Assembly: GCA_015680685.1 (NCBI GenBank)
Contig: MNCI01010184.1
Span: 10,264-71,676 of the forward strand
Source of the DNA: Gnetum montanum
Lineage: Eukaryota > Streptophyta > Gnetopsida > Gnetales > Gnetaceae
Direction: 5' to 3'
Length of the DNA stretch: 61,413 nucleotides
The notes under the pieces were generated by a model. The model was not told where the DNA came from. It saw only the letters and a program-made list of their open reading frames with translations, and did not search any database. Shown piece after piece: positions 23,514 to 34,821 of the stretch (position 1 is the stretch's first letter; the number at the start of each line of letters is the position of its first letter). A program made the position numbers and the translations under genes.

Positions 23514-23952
23514 CATTCATTTTGGAGACATAGGTTTAAAAGGAGAATGGAGGCTGGGGTGAGGATTGCTGTCAAACCTCATCACACTTAAGAACTTATT
23601 ACAATGCCAATTAACATGGTCCTCATTCTTTTTCTTTTGTCTCTTTTTTTTAGAAAACTTTGCTTATGGTTTACTTCATTCTTAAGGTAGGAATTCCAAC
23701 ACAAGTGTGGTCGATTAGTTGTACTACCAAAGAACATGGTCATTTTGGAACTTTAGCCATGGTGTAGTTCAACCCTTATGTATGTGCCTTTTAATTATGA
23801 CATCATAGTAGGTCTCTAGGGTGGTTAAGAGTTTTTGAGTAAAGATGAACACATTTCACCTTGTTGCTTACAAGATAGTCATGGATTATCACACCTGAGG
23901 GCTGAGGCTTATGAGAGGAAAAATAATATTTTCCAAGGTCACCTAGTGATGA

Positions 23953-24205
23953 GAGCAGTTACTCTAGTGGTTACTCCAGCAGTTACTCTAATTATTAGAG
24001 TGGTTACTCTAGTGGTTACTCTAGTAGTTATTCTAATTATTAGAGTGGTTACTCTAGCGGTTACTTTAGTAGTTATTCTAATTATTAGAGTGGTTACTCT
24101 AGTAGTCACTCTAGTAGTTATTATAATTATTAGAGTGGTTACTCTAGTGGTTACTTTAGCAGCTATTCTAATTATTAGAGCAGTTACTCTAATTATTAGA
24201 GTAGT
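23953..24205 (+). repeat. U3 tandem array of element E 5' LTR
   Basis: Repeats built from AGTGGTTACTCTAG and TAGTTATTCTAATTATTAG words, with a super-unit of about 45 bp. The partial palindromes CTAATTATTAG recur. Translated frames across it look like VVTLVV or ITTRVTT and are repeat artefacts. Confidence 0.9.
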
Positions 24206-24217
24206 TGCTCCCAAGTC

Positions 24218-24225
24218 TATAAATA
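24218..24225 (+). promoter_or_regulatory. TATA box of element E 5' LTR
   Basis: TATAAATA directly downstream of the U3 array. The matching box in the 3' LTR is TATAAATT at 43276-43283. Equivalent boxes occur at the same place in every other LTR of the window. Confidence 0.8.
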
Positions 24226-24976
24226 CAGTGCCTAGGCACACAATTGTGAAGAAGTCTTTTAGCAGTCAAGTAGCGAAACTCTTGTAGTTTGTTTGAAAGT
24301 TAGAGTATTTTCCAAGTGCTCGTAGTAGGAGGTCTAAGTGTGGACAGATCTTTATTCGAGCATTGTGTACCTGAGCACCTTGTGTATAGTAATAAAGATG
24401 AGCTCTTTGATTCATCCTTACAGCACTTGAGATTTGTTTTGTTATGCATTTCTTTTATTTTATTTTCTTATGTATTTATTTTATTTTATGCACTTTACAT
24501 TTCTGCTATTAGCATAACAATTCATTTTGATCAATTAAGTAAATCGTTAAATTACACAAGCACAACCACTTTGAGTATGCGTGTAATGCTTGGTAACCTA
24601 GTAACGATTAGCATTTGGTAATCCCAGCAGTGTTGCATTAGTTCAGGATGTGTACGGAAAGTGGAAACGAATGCTGGTGTTAAGACTAGTTAGAACTTAG
24701 TTAATGCATAGTTAAGTTAAATTAGTCACTTAGTTACCTCTCTCCTTCCCTACTAGCGCAAGACATAAAAACATAAAAGTTATAGAAATCATATGCCTCA
24801 AGCTTACTTAACCATACAATCGTGACATATAGGTAAGCTTGGGAAGACAATGATCAACCAACCCATCCTTATTCCACAAGGGTGCATAAGCACTTAGTCC
24901 TTGGAATTTGACTAGATCGTGTGTGAAATGCTTGTATTTGTATGGTTGAGCGTAGGGGTAACTCACTGCTCATCAT

Positions 24977-24994
24977 TGGCACCGTTGTTGGGGA
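24977..24994 (+). other. Primer binding site of element E
   Basis: TGGCACCGTTGTTGGGGA, three transitions from the tRNA-Asp complement, one base after the LTR. Confidence 0.88.
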
Positions 24995-25111
24995 CATAGT
25001 TTTTTGTGCGCTAATTAGAACTTAGGAAATCATTCACATCATTTGAAAAAACCCTTAGTGTTGATTGAGAAAATAATAAACAAGAATACATTACACACTG
25101 AACAAACAAGT

Positions 25112-27620
25112 ATGTCTCCTTCTTCATATGAAGGCACCTCACCGCCTAGGTCTGAAACAAGAAATAATCGACAGCGTAATATACATGACATTGATCTGCC
25201 AGTCCCTCAACAAGTTTGAGTGGTATATATTCATCCCAATGAGTAAATACTAGACTTCACCTTTATCCTCCATCAAGACAAACAACTACATTGACAAGAT
25301 TTAGAAGGTAACATAGTGTTACCTCTTGACCGAGCATGCTTCTTCGTGCTCTCACACGAATTGGCATGTTGCACTTACATGCAAAATACATTGTGCAAGA
25401 CCATGACTCAAGAGAATACCATCCCATAGAGGCACAACGTCAAAGGTACTTGCAACAAGAGAGATATCATAAGTATTTGAAGGGTAAGTGGTTCGAGGAT
25501 GCCCCACATGTCTTAAGTGAAAATGAGGGTGGTGAACCTACCTCAGGGAGTCGTCCACACAATGATGTTCTTCCCATTGAATTTGGCCAAGGGGTTTTGT
25601 ATCAAGACCTTCATTCCACTATTCATAACCTAGGTTTTGATACCCATAGGAAGAAAGGATCCTAAAAAGAAACACAAACTCATGATAAAGGTGGACATTC
25701 TGATTACAATCGTGATTGCCGTTTAGACCATAGAAGAGAAGGTAGCAGACACAGTCATGGTGACAATTCTCCTTCTTCTTCACCTTCATCATCTCCTTCA
25801 CCCTCTCCTTCAATATCCAAATGTGGTCATAAAGAAAAAGACCATGGGGATCAAGGTAGGCAAAGTGGAAGTCATAGAAGAAATAGCTAGGAAAGGGGAC
25901 AAGGGCACTCTAGAGAGTCACGACATAGAAGAAGGAAGAGTAGGGAACAACGTAGGCATCATAGATGCCATGGACGAGATGATCACAATGAACCCCTCCT
26001 TGCTACTCGTAGTATGTTGGACATAACTGAGGCTATTAGAATTTCAACAAGGCATCAAAAAGATAGTAAGATCAAGAGATTAGATATGAACAACATCTTA
26101 GGATTTGAAGGGGGATACAATGCTGATCCTTAGAATCATTTACAAGAATTCCATGATGCGTGTGCCTTACAGAACATAGAGAATGAATGGAAAAATCTTA
26201 AGTTATTCCCACAAACATTAGTTAAAGAAGCAAAAAGCTAGTACTAATCTTTAGAACTACAATCCATTCGTAGGTGAAGTACTATGTTAGAACTATTTAA
26301 TGACAAGCACAAAACGTACTTCCGAGTGTCTAAATTGCAAAAGTAAATCCAAGGCTAGAAATAAGGAGGACATGAACCCTTGGATGCTACCATGGGTCAA
26401 TACTATGCACTGTTACATCGTTGTCCTGGCCATGGTTATTCACAAAGGGATCAATTATGACATCTTGTGGATGGGCTTAGGCATGAAATGAGAAGAACCC
26501 TTGGGACTTATGCCCAAGGAATACTATCTGAGCTTAAGTCCCATCAAATCCAAAGATTGTTGGAGCAAGTTGCTAAGAAAGAAGGTGAACTATAGAAGAG
26601 AGAAAGTGTAGAAGAGTATAACTGAGATCCTTCCCTTTGAAAGAGGGGAGTAAGATTTTGTAAGGATGAAGAAGAGTCACCACTCGAAGAGATGGTAAAT
26701 AGGAAAAAATTACCTATCCAAAAGATGACATCAGAAGTTTTGGCAAAGGTAGACCAAATGTGGGATTCCCTAGACAATAGATTTCAAACTATTCTTAAAA
26801 TAGTAGAGGAGTCTAGAGAGCAAGGTAGTGATCGCAAAAAAATAAAAAAGAGAGAAGCTAAACATGCACGTAGCAAGGGTAAGGGAAAAGTTGCCATCAT
26901 TGAAGAGGTTGTGAATTTGAAAACAAACAATGATAGTGGATGTGAGATATGTTAATATGACCATCCTAAGGGATGTTGCCCTGTAATCTCACATCTGCAG
27001 GAGTTTGGGGTGTATGCACTCAACCCACGATTGAACAAATGACAAACACCTAGAAGGTTACCTTACCCTCAAGGTAACCCAAGAAAGTTCCACCAACCCT
27101 TAACGTATTATCCCAGTGGAACTCCACCACAACCGATTGAGCAATATCAACAGTGGCAATGCCCACAATCATGGGGAATGCCACCACCAAGGCAATAGTA
27201 TCCTTATCGACAACCTGACCTGTATGGATATTACATGCAACAGCCAATCTCCCCTCGTGACTCTATTGGTGACATCACTCCTCAACCTCACTACCAAGCC
27301 TGCGAGTATTATGGGACTCCCTCTTCTAGAGGCGATATTTCACAACCATATCATCCTTCTCATTTGGCCACATCTCTTCCACCAATAGCTTCGTTACCAC
27401 CTGCTCTCACGATGCAAGGTGAAATCCCTACCCAGCCACAACAACATAACGCCACAAGGGCTGTTAACTCTCAACCTACTTTTGGTTCCAACAACCACAT
27501 GAAGAAAAGACCTTTCTTTAGAACCAACAGTCTAACCAAGCCCTTGCAATCACATGCAACTTATTTCTTAGATGCCTTAGTATCCATCAAAACTTTGGAG
27601 CCCCCTTCAACCTAATCATC
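25112..27620 (+). pseudogene. gag of element E
   Basis: It starts at 25112 (MSPSSYEGTSPPRSETRNN) and continues through a conserved N-terminal region (25336-25530, MLLRALTRIGMLHLHAKYIV). The gag core at about 26090-26580 has several stops. A charged region, VDQMWDSLDNRFQTILKIVE, lies at 26749-26808. It is followed by CEICxYDHPKGC around 26940-26970 (one position now a stop) and a Pro/Gln-rich tail to 27600. It is of the same type as the D, C and G gags and is not closely like the A/B/F gag. It has several frameshifts. Confidence 0.85.
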
Positions 27621-27627
27621 GCACTCA

Positions 27628-28440
27628 ATGCATATGGTCATGCTACCACATGCTATCACCGATTGGATCAAAGCTGGCCACATGCCTAGGAAATTCTCTA
27701 ATTGTGGGAGTCCTTTGATATACTTACAAATTGTTGAAAATGTGTGGTGCAAGGCTCTTTTGGATTCAGGTTCCGGTGTCAACTTGATTTCTAAAGAAAT
27801 GTATAAGGCTTGGAACTTATCTCCATTGAAAAAGAGCAACATCCATCTAGAGTTGACCGACTAGTCAATCACTGTTCCATTGGGACTGGTGGAAGACATT
27901 GTTACCACTGTTTGTGGGTGGTCATACCCAGCTAACTTCCTGGTGATTCAGGTAAACAATGATAAGGGGGAGTTCCCAATCATAATGGGAAGAGCATGGC
28001 TAAGCACCATCGACGCACTCCTAGGAATCCACGATCTTTCCCTAGAAATATCAAAGAAAAATACAATCGGAAAGATCGAGAAGAAGAAAGTTTTGTGCAT
28101 TGCATACAGTGACACAGGGTGTAATTGCATGCAGAGGTTATGGTTTATGCAAAGTTTAGCATTGCCTACATGCAATCAATGTGCACAAGTGATTAACATA
28201 CAAAGATTCCTGTATGCAGCAGCCACATAATAGAAAGACACCTAGTGGCTGACAGCTGATCAAGAAAGCAATTCACTCATATGCATGGAACCAATTAAGG
28301 GTTTGACTTGTGCTTACATTGATAGCATAGATGCATTAGAGCAAGTCCACCACCAACTTCCAAGTCTTGACATTGAAAATATTAACTAGGGGAAGTTGGA
28401 AATCCTTGAGAAATTTAAGTAGGAGCCCCTCAAGCTAAAA
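27628..28440 (+). pseudogene. Aspartic protease and linker of element E
   Basis: After the linker DWIKAGHMPRKFSN comes ALLDSGSGVNLIS, with the catalytic DSG at 27763-27771, then FLVIQVNND and IIMGRAWLSTIDA typical of retroviral-like protease flaps. The protease releases gag and pol products. The active site is intact. A stop at about 27862 and others downstream break the frame. Confidence 0.85.
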
Positions 28441-29990
28441 CCATTGCCCACCTATATGGAATAAATGTTCCTTAAAAATGAAAAACTAGTAATTATCAAC
28501 ACTAAGCTTGCTCCTCAATAGAAAGAAGAACTGCTGAAGGTGATAAATAAATGGTTGAAAGACTTCGTGTAGTCATATCCCAAATTAACTAGAATAGATC
28601 CTAGGATATGACAACATAGAATTTACATTGACCCCTCCATGAAGCCTCGAAGACAACTGTAGAGGTGATTGAACCCTAAGCTGAAGCAAGTAGTTAAGGA
28701 AGAAATCGAACAGCTTCTCAAGGCTGGGTTCATATACCCCATTACTGATAGTGAATGGGTTAGCCCCTTAGTTATTGTGCCTAAAAAGGGAGGCAAATGG
28801 AGGGTGTGCATAGATTTTAGGCTACTAAATATGGCAACATTCAAAGATCACTTTCCATTGCCATTTTTCGAACAAGTCTTAGATACCATTGTAGGGCATT
28901 GCTATTACAGTTTTCTGGATGGATATATTGGATATAACCAAATACAAATAGCCCCAGAAGACCAAGCCAAGACTATGTTCACAAGTCCTTGGGGAACATT
29001 CGCATACAAATAGATAACGTTTGGCTTGTGTAATGTCCTTGCAACATTTCAACAACTAGTTCTAAGCATATTCCAATAGCAGATAGGGAATGGCGTAGAG
29101 GTCTTTGTGGATGACTTCTCCAATTATGGAGAAAACTTTGATCAAGCCTTGGATCGGTTGGAGCAAGTGTTAAAAAGATGTGTAGAAACCAATTCGAGGC
29201 TCAACTAGCAAAAAAGCCATTTGATGGTCCAAGAGGACATAGTACTAGGGCACAAAATCTCACACATACGGATAGAGGTAGACCCTGAGAAAATCAAAGT
29301 TATCCAAGGAATTACTCATCAACCAGAAACTGTAAACATATTCGATCATTCCTTAGACATATTGGCTACTATAGGAGATTTATTGAGAACTTTTCAAAGG
29401 TTTCCAAACCATTGGTGGAATTAACAAAAAAGGACATACCTTTCGAGTGGACCAGGGAATGTGAATTAGCTTTTCAAACTCTGAAACAGAAGCTAGTAGG
29501 AACACTCATTCTACAAGCTCCTGACTGGTCCAAACCATTCCATATCATGACTGACATATCCAACTATGCCTTAGTAGTGGTACTTACACAGTTAGATGAC
29601 CAGAAGTGTCCTTATTACATCCACTATGCAAGTAGAAGTATCGTTGGTGTACAACTTAACTACATTACCATAGAGAAAGAATTAATGGCTATAGTGTTTG
29701 TCCTAGAAAATTTTAGACACTATGTATTGGGATATAAAACATATATACATATAGATCATAGTGCAATAAGGTTCCTCATGCATAAGCCAATGGTAAGCCC
29801 TCGTATCATACGATGGCTTATAATCTTATAAGAGTTCGATTTAACGATGATCGATTGTAAAGGCATTGAGAATGTAGTTGCTGATCATTTATCTCGATTG
29901 CGATGGAACAACAAAGAGGATGAGTATCCAATTTTTGATCATTTCCTTGATGGATTCTTCTTTGCTGGTGTAGTGAATAATCAATTACCC
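28441..29990 (+). pseudogene. Reverse transcriptase and RNase H of element E
   Basis: RT reads LKAGFIYPITDSEWVSPLVI, KWRVCIDFRLLNMATFKDHF and FLDGYIGYNQIQIAPEDQAK. The catalytic box FVDD (29104-29115) is followed by FSNYG, and then IVLGHKIS, diagnostic of the Athila branch. RNase H follows with MTDISNYALVVVLTQ and HIDHSAIRFLMHKP. A frameshift lies near 29330 and TAG stops occur at 29010, 29080, 29206 and 29828. Confidence 0.88.
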
Positions 29991-30089
29991 ATAGAGACAA
30001 ACTAGTACAGTAGCATTCTTACCTATCTCCTCACCGAACATTCACCACAAAAGTTAAACCTTAAGAAGAAACAACAGTTTCTTCACCGA

Positions 30090-31345
30090 GCCAAGTACTT
30101 TATGGAGATCAATGGAAAACATTACAAAGTATGTCTTGATGGCTTGGTTCAATGGTGTATTCCCAATATAGATCAATTGCAAGTTCTCCAAGATGCTCAT
30201 GAGGGTCCTTGTAGGGGTCATTACTCTGGGAGACGAACAACCATCAAGATCCTACTTGCATTATTGGCCTACATTATTTCGGGACATGCATTGTTTCATC
30301 CAATCTTGTGAGTATTGTCAGCATGATGGGGGAATGACTACTAGAATGGAGGGCCCACAACAATGGATTCAATCATTAGAACCCTTCGACATTTGGGGAA
30401 TTGATTTTATGAGGCTGATTGCACCAATGTTCAATGAAAAAGCTTATATTATTGTTGCCATTGATTACCTAACAAAATGGGCCAAAGAAGTTGCTATTAA
30501 AGATTGTACATCATCTATAGCTACATGATTTGTTCAACAACAAATCATAAATAGTTTTGGTGTGCTGCGTGCACTTATTTCAAATAATGGTATACACTTC
30601 ACAGGTGCAACTTTTCAGAAATTAATGCAACACTTAGGGGTTAAGCATAAATTTACTACACCATACCACTCCTAAGCGAATGGTCAAGCAGAAGTCACAA
30701 ATAGGGAGATTACAAAGATATTAACAAGAACCATTAGCAAGTTTAGGTGAGACTAGAGCACTAAAATAAATGATGCTCTTTGGGAATACCACTTCACATG
30801 GAAACTCCCTATAGGCTATTCTCCCTATGAGTTAGTGTATAGTAAATTACCAATGCTTCCTATTCAAACTGAGCTCCGTACACTATCCACGACATATGAC
30901 CTCAAGAATGACCTTGATCCAGCACAGAAATAATAGTTAGTAACCCTTAACTTGCTAGATGAAAATTGATTAGTTGCCTTGTCATCTAACGAATTACACA
31001 AGGTCTTCAATAAACAATGTCATGACCTAAGAATTAGGAAAGTTAAATATCATCCAGGAGATAAGGTTCTCTACTAGCATCCCACACATGTGCCACAATG
31101 TACTAAATTTCAAACATTGTGGGAAGAACCTTATATTATTTATGCAACTTTTTCTTCAGGGGTCATGAAAATATACAAACCTGAGAGCTCGAATAAGAAC
31201 CTTTTGTTCAACGTGCAAAAAACCAAACCTTTCTAGGAGCTTAGGAAAGCTAGTAGACATGCTACCTCTCTTGATGGACAACCCTACTTACTATTTCGAA
31301 TCTCCTCCTTCCAACTTAGTTGTGGGGGAGATGGCCACCTATGCT
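30090..31345 (+). pseudogene. Integrase of element E
   Basis: The zinc region reads DAHEGPCRGHYSGR then SCEYCQHDGG, so the HHCC set is complete, unlike C and D. The core has WGIDFMRLI (first Asp), a SNNGIHF segment where the second Asp is changed to Asn, and QAEVTNREI with the Glu. The C-terminal region ends GGDGHLC and a stop at about 31345, beside a PPT-like GTTGTGGGGGAGATGG. No chromodomain follows. Confidence 0.87.
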
Positions 31346-32651
31346 AACAATTCTAGGCCCTTAGTTCTTTTTGAATTTTTGTTTTACACATTCTTTCAAA
31401 TTTTCTTATTTTTGTGTTACACCATCATTCATGTGTTTACTATTTCTTTGTTTACTTAATTTACTTTTATTCGTCATCTAATAAGTGCTCATGATGGTGG
31501 ATTGAATTATATCATATTGATTGCTAATGTTTGATTTTTACCTTTGAATTATGATGTTGATATTAAGGTATGGTTCTTTTGGTAAAATAGGAAATGAATC
31601 CATGCCATCCACTCATCCATATTACTTTATGGTCTCCTTTGTCTTGGAACTATCCAGTCCCCTTTTTCTAAGTAAACTTGTTAATGAATTGGTGGTTGGG
31701 TATTTTTCAAACTAAGAAAAGACTTAAATGATGAAAAGGGTGTGAATTGAAGGGGATTTGATGCATTGGTGCTGGACATTCTCTTGGGTGCTTAGATGCT
31801 TTTTCTTAGGTTTTCTGCCATTTTGACATTGTTCAAATATCAGGAAGCTCAGTGAATAAAAATAAGTCTTTGCATGGTGTGGTTCTCACACATAAACATG
31901 AAAAAAAAGGTATGAGAATTCAAAGCACACCCCTTAGACATAATAAAGCAATATGGGCTACAAGCACTGGTTATGGAATTGGAAAGACATGTTACCCATG
32001 CCTGAAGGTTCCCTCTAACTAAGGTCCTTTCTCGCTTCCTAATTCTCCATCTCGCTCTCCTCAAAATGATGGTGACTCTTTGTGGAAGCATTCTTGTTGC
32101 TTCAAGTGGATGGATTGGTCAAGTGTTTTGATGTGAGATCACTGGAGGTGATTTGTTTGAGTCTAGATTTAGGATGAGTTCTACTCAATCACATTAACCA
32201 TAAAATACACAAGGGGCTTTACACAACCTTGTTCTTGGGATTCCATTACATTCTCTCCTCTCCATCTTTCTTCCCATTTTCCACCTCATTGTCAATTTTA
32301 TCATTAGTCTATTCTAGGTTGATGCATTATTTTTCTTTGGTGAATTCTTGTGGATTAGTTTTTAACTCTTGCTTCCAAATGAGATTCCTAGATCGTATGG
32401 ACTCTTTGGTTTGTGGGTTTGTCAGGGCATAAAGGGTATGAGCCTGCTTTGGGGAAGACCCACTGGCATTTCTTTTTGGTGAAATTGTTAACTTCTTTCC
32501 CTTAAAAATTTCTTGTAATCAATCATTTCTTATTTCATCTTCATCCATGAAATCCATTTTATTGGCGTTGCCATTGATATTTTTCATCTTTCTTGTTTCT
32601 CCTGTTTTTCCATCTTATAGCTACCAGAGGTTCGCTCCTACTCATGGGGGT
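31346..32651 (+). other. 3' noncoding region of element E, first part
   Basis: It contains the conserved hairpin (31876-31931), the AAAGACATG block (31992-32010) and the conserved CTTTGGGG block (32395-32470). It ends with a pyrimidine run and CTTATAG (32625-32631), a weak acceptor-like site, just before element D. Short open frames here are not shared with other copies. Confidence 0.65.
31876..31931 (+). other. Conserved hairpin, copy in element E
   Basis: The outer stem GGTGTG (31876-31881) pairs with CACACC (31926-31931), and the inner stem TTCTCA (31883-31888) with TGAGAA (31913-31918). The loop is A-rich and a TTCAAAG bulge lies on the 3' side. Confidence 0.7.
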
Positions 32652-33367
32652 TGATGAGTGGTGAGATACCCCTACACTCAACCATACAAATACGAGTGTA
32701 GCATGTGTGATTCAGTCAAACTCTACAGACTAAGTGCCTACACACCTCAAGGAACACTTAGGGTTAATCATTCTTTGTCTTCACAGACTTACTTGTAGTT
32801 GTCACGGTGTATGGTTAAGCAAGTCTGAGGTATATGATTTTTATAGTTTTTATGTTTTATCTCCTATGCTAACAAGGTGAATGGTAGAGAGACTAATTAC
32901 TAACTCTAACTACTGAACTAAGTCTAAATTAACCTAGCATCAGCATCCGTTCCCACTTATCGTAGACACCCTAAACTGATGCAACCTTGGCTACCAAACG
33001 CTAATCATTGTTGGGATCACCAAGTATAACACACGTGCTCGAAGTGGTCGTACTGAGGCACTTAACTAGGAGAGAAGGGTTGAGAGAGATTTAATAACTA
33101 ATAAATCAATAAATAATAGATAATAAATAACAGATAATAAAATCCTAACTAGCCTATTCCATGCACTGCAAGGTTTATCCGAAAAGCTCGTCTTTATTGC
33201 CATATACAAACATGTGTTCAGGTACAATGTTTGCTCGAATAAAGATTTGTTCACTTTAGGACTCCTACTGTGGGCACATGGAAAATATTCTATCTCTGGA
33301 GTGATCAATCTTCCAAAGTTTCCCTACTTCTAAGCCTAGGATGATGAAACAAGGGAGAGCCGCCTCT

Positions 33368-33375
33368 TATTTATA
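33368..33375 (-). promoter_or_regulatory. TATA box of element D 3' LTR
   Basis: TATAAATA on the minus strand, followed by AAGAGGCGGC. The matching box in the 5' LTR is at 42460-42453. Confidence 0.78.
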
Positions 33376-33394
33376 GATATGGCAGTGCACTGCG

Positions 33395-33495
33395 ATATCG
33401 CAGGGGATGACGCGATATCGCGAGGGATGCGATATCACGGTGGATGCGATATCGCGTACGCGATATCATGGTCCATGCGATATCATGTCCCATCA
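33395..33495. repeat. GATATC palindrome array in U3 of element D
   Basis: Repeated CGATATCGC and CGATATCATG words, each centred on GATATC, spaced 12-25 bp. Related arrays occupy the same U3 position in A, B, F and G but not in C or E. Confidence 0.85.
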
Positions 33496-33855
33496 TACCT
33501 CCATGACTGAATGAAAACTCGTCCTTGAGTTCCTTACAATAATATTGGAAAGGTATGGGATTGTTGACTCAAATGGATCTAATGGGATGACATGTGAACG
33601 GATCACCATTACAAGACTCAACAACTGGTGTTCATGACAACAAGGGTGAATACCTTATTACATTGACATTAGGCCTTAGTTGGTAGCTGAGAAAGAGAGA
33701 GAGAAAGAAGTGTTGCTACTGCCAATGCTAAGATTACGCCTTTCGTTGTCCATCTGTAAGCACGTCATCGGTCTTGCTCCTTGCATCGCTGCTTCCAGCA
33801 CTACTCCATTCCAAGTGTTCCCTCTAGATCCAATCCGTTGTTGTATGAAGGCCAT
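33493..33855 (-). pseudogene. Short env-position ORF of element D
   Basis: ATG at 33855 follows TTGTGTGTGTAG, an acceptor-like site. Exactly 121 codons later the frame closes at the TGA formed by the first three bases of the 3' LTR (33495-33493). It begins MAFIQQRIGSRGNTWNG and ends NSRTSFHSVMEV, matching element E at both ends and the C-terminus of the long ORF of C. Three internal stops (one at codon 60, two a few codons on) interrupt it. Function unknown. Confidence 0.6.
33496..33515 (-). other. Polypurine tract of element D
   Basis: The minus strand reads TTCAGTCATGGAGGTA up to the 3' LTR. It also encodes the C-terminus of the short ORF. Confidence 0.72.
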
Positions 33856-34731
33856 CTACACACACAACATAGTCTTATATTAGCAAGGGTGAATGAATCA
33901 TCATGTAATTGATACCTTGCTTCGGTGTAAGTCCATTAGCCGAGTTGTGGTATGGCCGATACAGATCTGGAGATATAATAATGATGACTATAGAAGGTTT
34001 AGGGGTTAGGAGAAAATCGAAAAAATTGGGCCCCGTACCCCCATGACTAATCGCGAACCTCCAATAGCGGTAGAATGGAGAAAGAATAAAAACAAGAAGA
34101 TGGAGAAAAAGAGACAACTAGGACATTGATGAAATGGATGTCAAGAAGGAAATGAATAAAACAAAATTAATTGAAAAATGTTAAGGGAAAGAGATTAACT
34201 GGTGCACCGAAGAGGAATGTCAGTGGGTCCTCCCCAAAGCAGGCTCATGCCCTTAATACCCTGACAATCCCACATTCAAAGAGTCCATAGGCTCTGGAAA
34301 TGTCATTTGGAACAAGAGTTAAAGTCTTAACCATGAGAATTTACCTAAAAGAAAATAATGTATCAACCAAAATATATAGTAATGATACAACTGGCAATGA
34401 GGTGAACAATGGAGAGAAGGATGGAGAGAAGAGGATGGAATGGAATCCCAAGAACAAGGTGATGTATAGACACTTGTGTGTTTCATGATTAATGTGACTT
34501 GGCAAAGCTCATTTCAACTTCGGCCTCAAAAAAACCACATCCAGTGACTTTGCATCAATGCATTCGGCCAATCCATCCACTTGAGTAACAAGGATGCCTT
34601 CACCCAAGAGTCACCACCATTCTGACGAAACGAAGGAGGAGAGAATGGGAAGCGAGAAGGGCCTTAGTTAGAGGGAACGTTTCTGGTTCCATAACCAGTG
34701 CTTGTAGCCCAAGTGATTATTTTGTCTAAGG

Positions 34732-34821
34732 GGTGTGCTTTGAATTCTCACTTTTTTTTGTTTTGTTTTGTTGTTTATTTTTGTTTTTGTGTTTTGTGTT
34801 TTTATGTGTGAGAACCACACC
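34732..34821 (-). other. Conserved hairpin, copy in element D
   Basis: GGTGTG (34732-34737) pairs with CACACC (34816-34821) and TTCTCAC (34745-34751) with GTGAGAA (34808-34814). The long loop is made of T/G runs. Confidence 0.7.

Larger units (their letters stand above)
21181..23946. other. Non-TE-looking segment, no gene resolved
   Basis: It holds repeat R1 (21402-21751), a C-rich stretch (22000-22450) with short plus-strand ORFs (22072-22284, 22465-22665) lacking recognisable domains, a GAAAACCCTAG word at 22055 of the kind seen in plant 5' leaders, and a (TC)n run with an N. Base composition is more mixed than in the elements. It may be a decayed host gene, and nothing here supports a complete one. 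Confidence 0.4.
23947..24975 (+). repeat. 5' LTR of element E
   Basis: 1029 bp, starting TGATGAGAGCAGTTACTC and ending CTGCTCATCA. U3 begins with a large tandem array (23953-24205). TATAAATA is at 24218-24225 and an AATAAAGATGAGCTC polyadenylation-type site at about 24391. It is 100 bp longer than the 3' LTR, almost entirely because of the array. Confidence 0.92.
32652..33495 (-). repeat. 3' LTR of element D
   Basis: 844 bp, plus strand TGATGAGTGGTGAGATACC ... GTCCCATCA. The minus-strand TATA box is at 33375-33368. U3 (33395-33495) has seven or more GATATC palindromes such as TGCGATATCGCA. It is 82 bp longer than the 5' LTR, mostly in that array. Confidence 0.9.

Noticed and set aside
23369-23575. 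68-codon minus-strand ORF with an ER dipeptide run
   Set aside because: Produced by the (TC)n microsatellite and an N.
23953-24205. Regular repeats that might suggest a CRISPR array
   Set aside because: No unique spacers between constant repeats; the units are contiguous and diverged, in a plant LTR.
23835-24287. 150-codon ORF rich in VVTLVV repeats, and its minus-strand partner at 23939-24241
   Set aside because: Both are translations of the U3 tandem array of element E; the frame carries no conserved start or domain.
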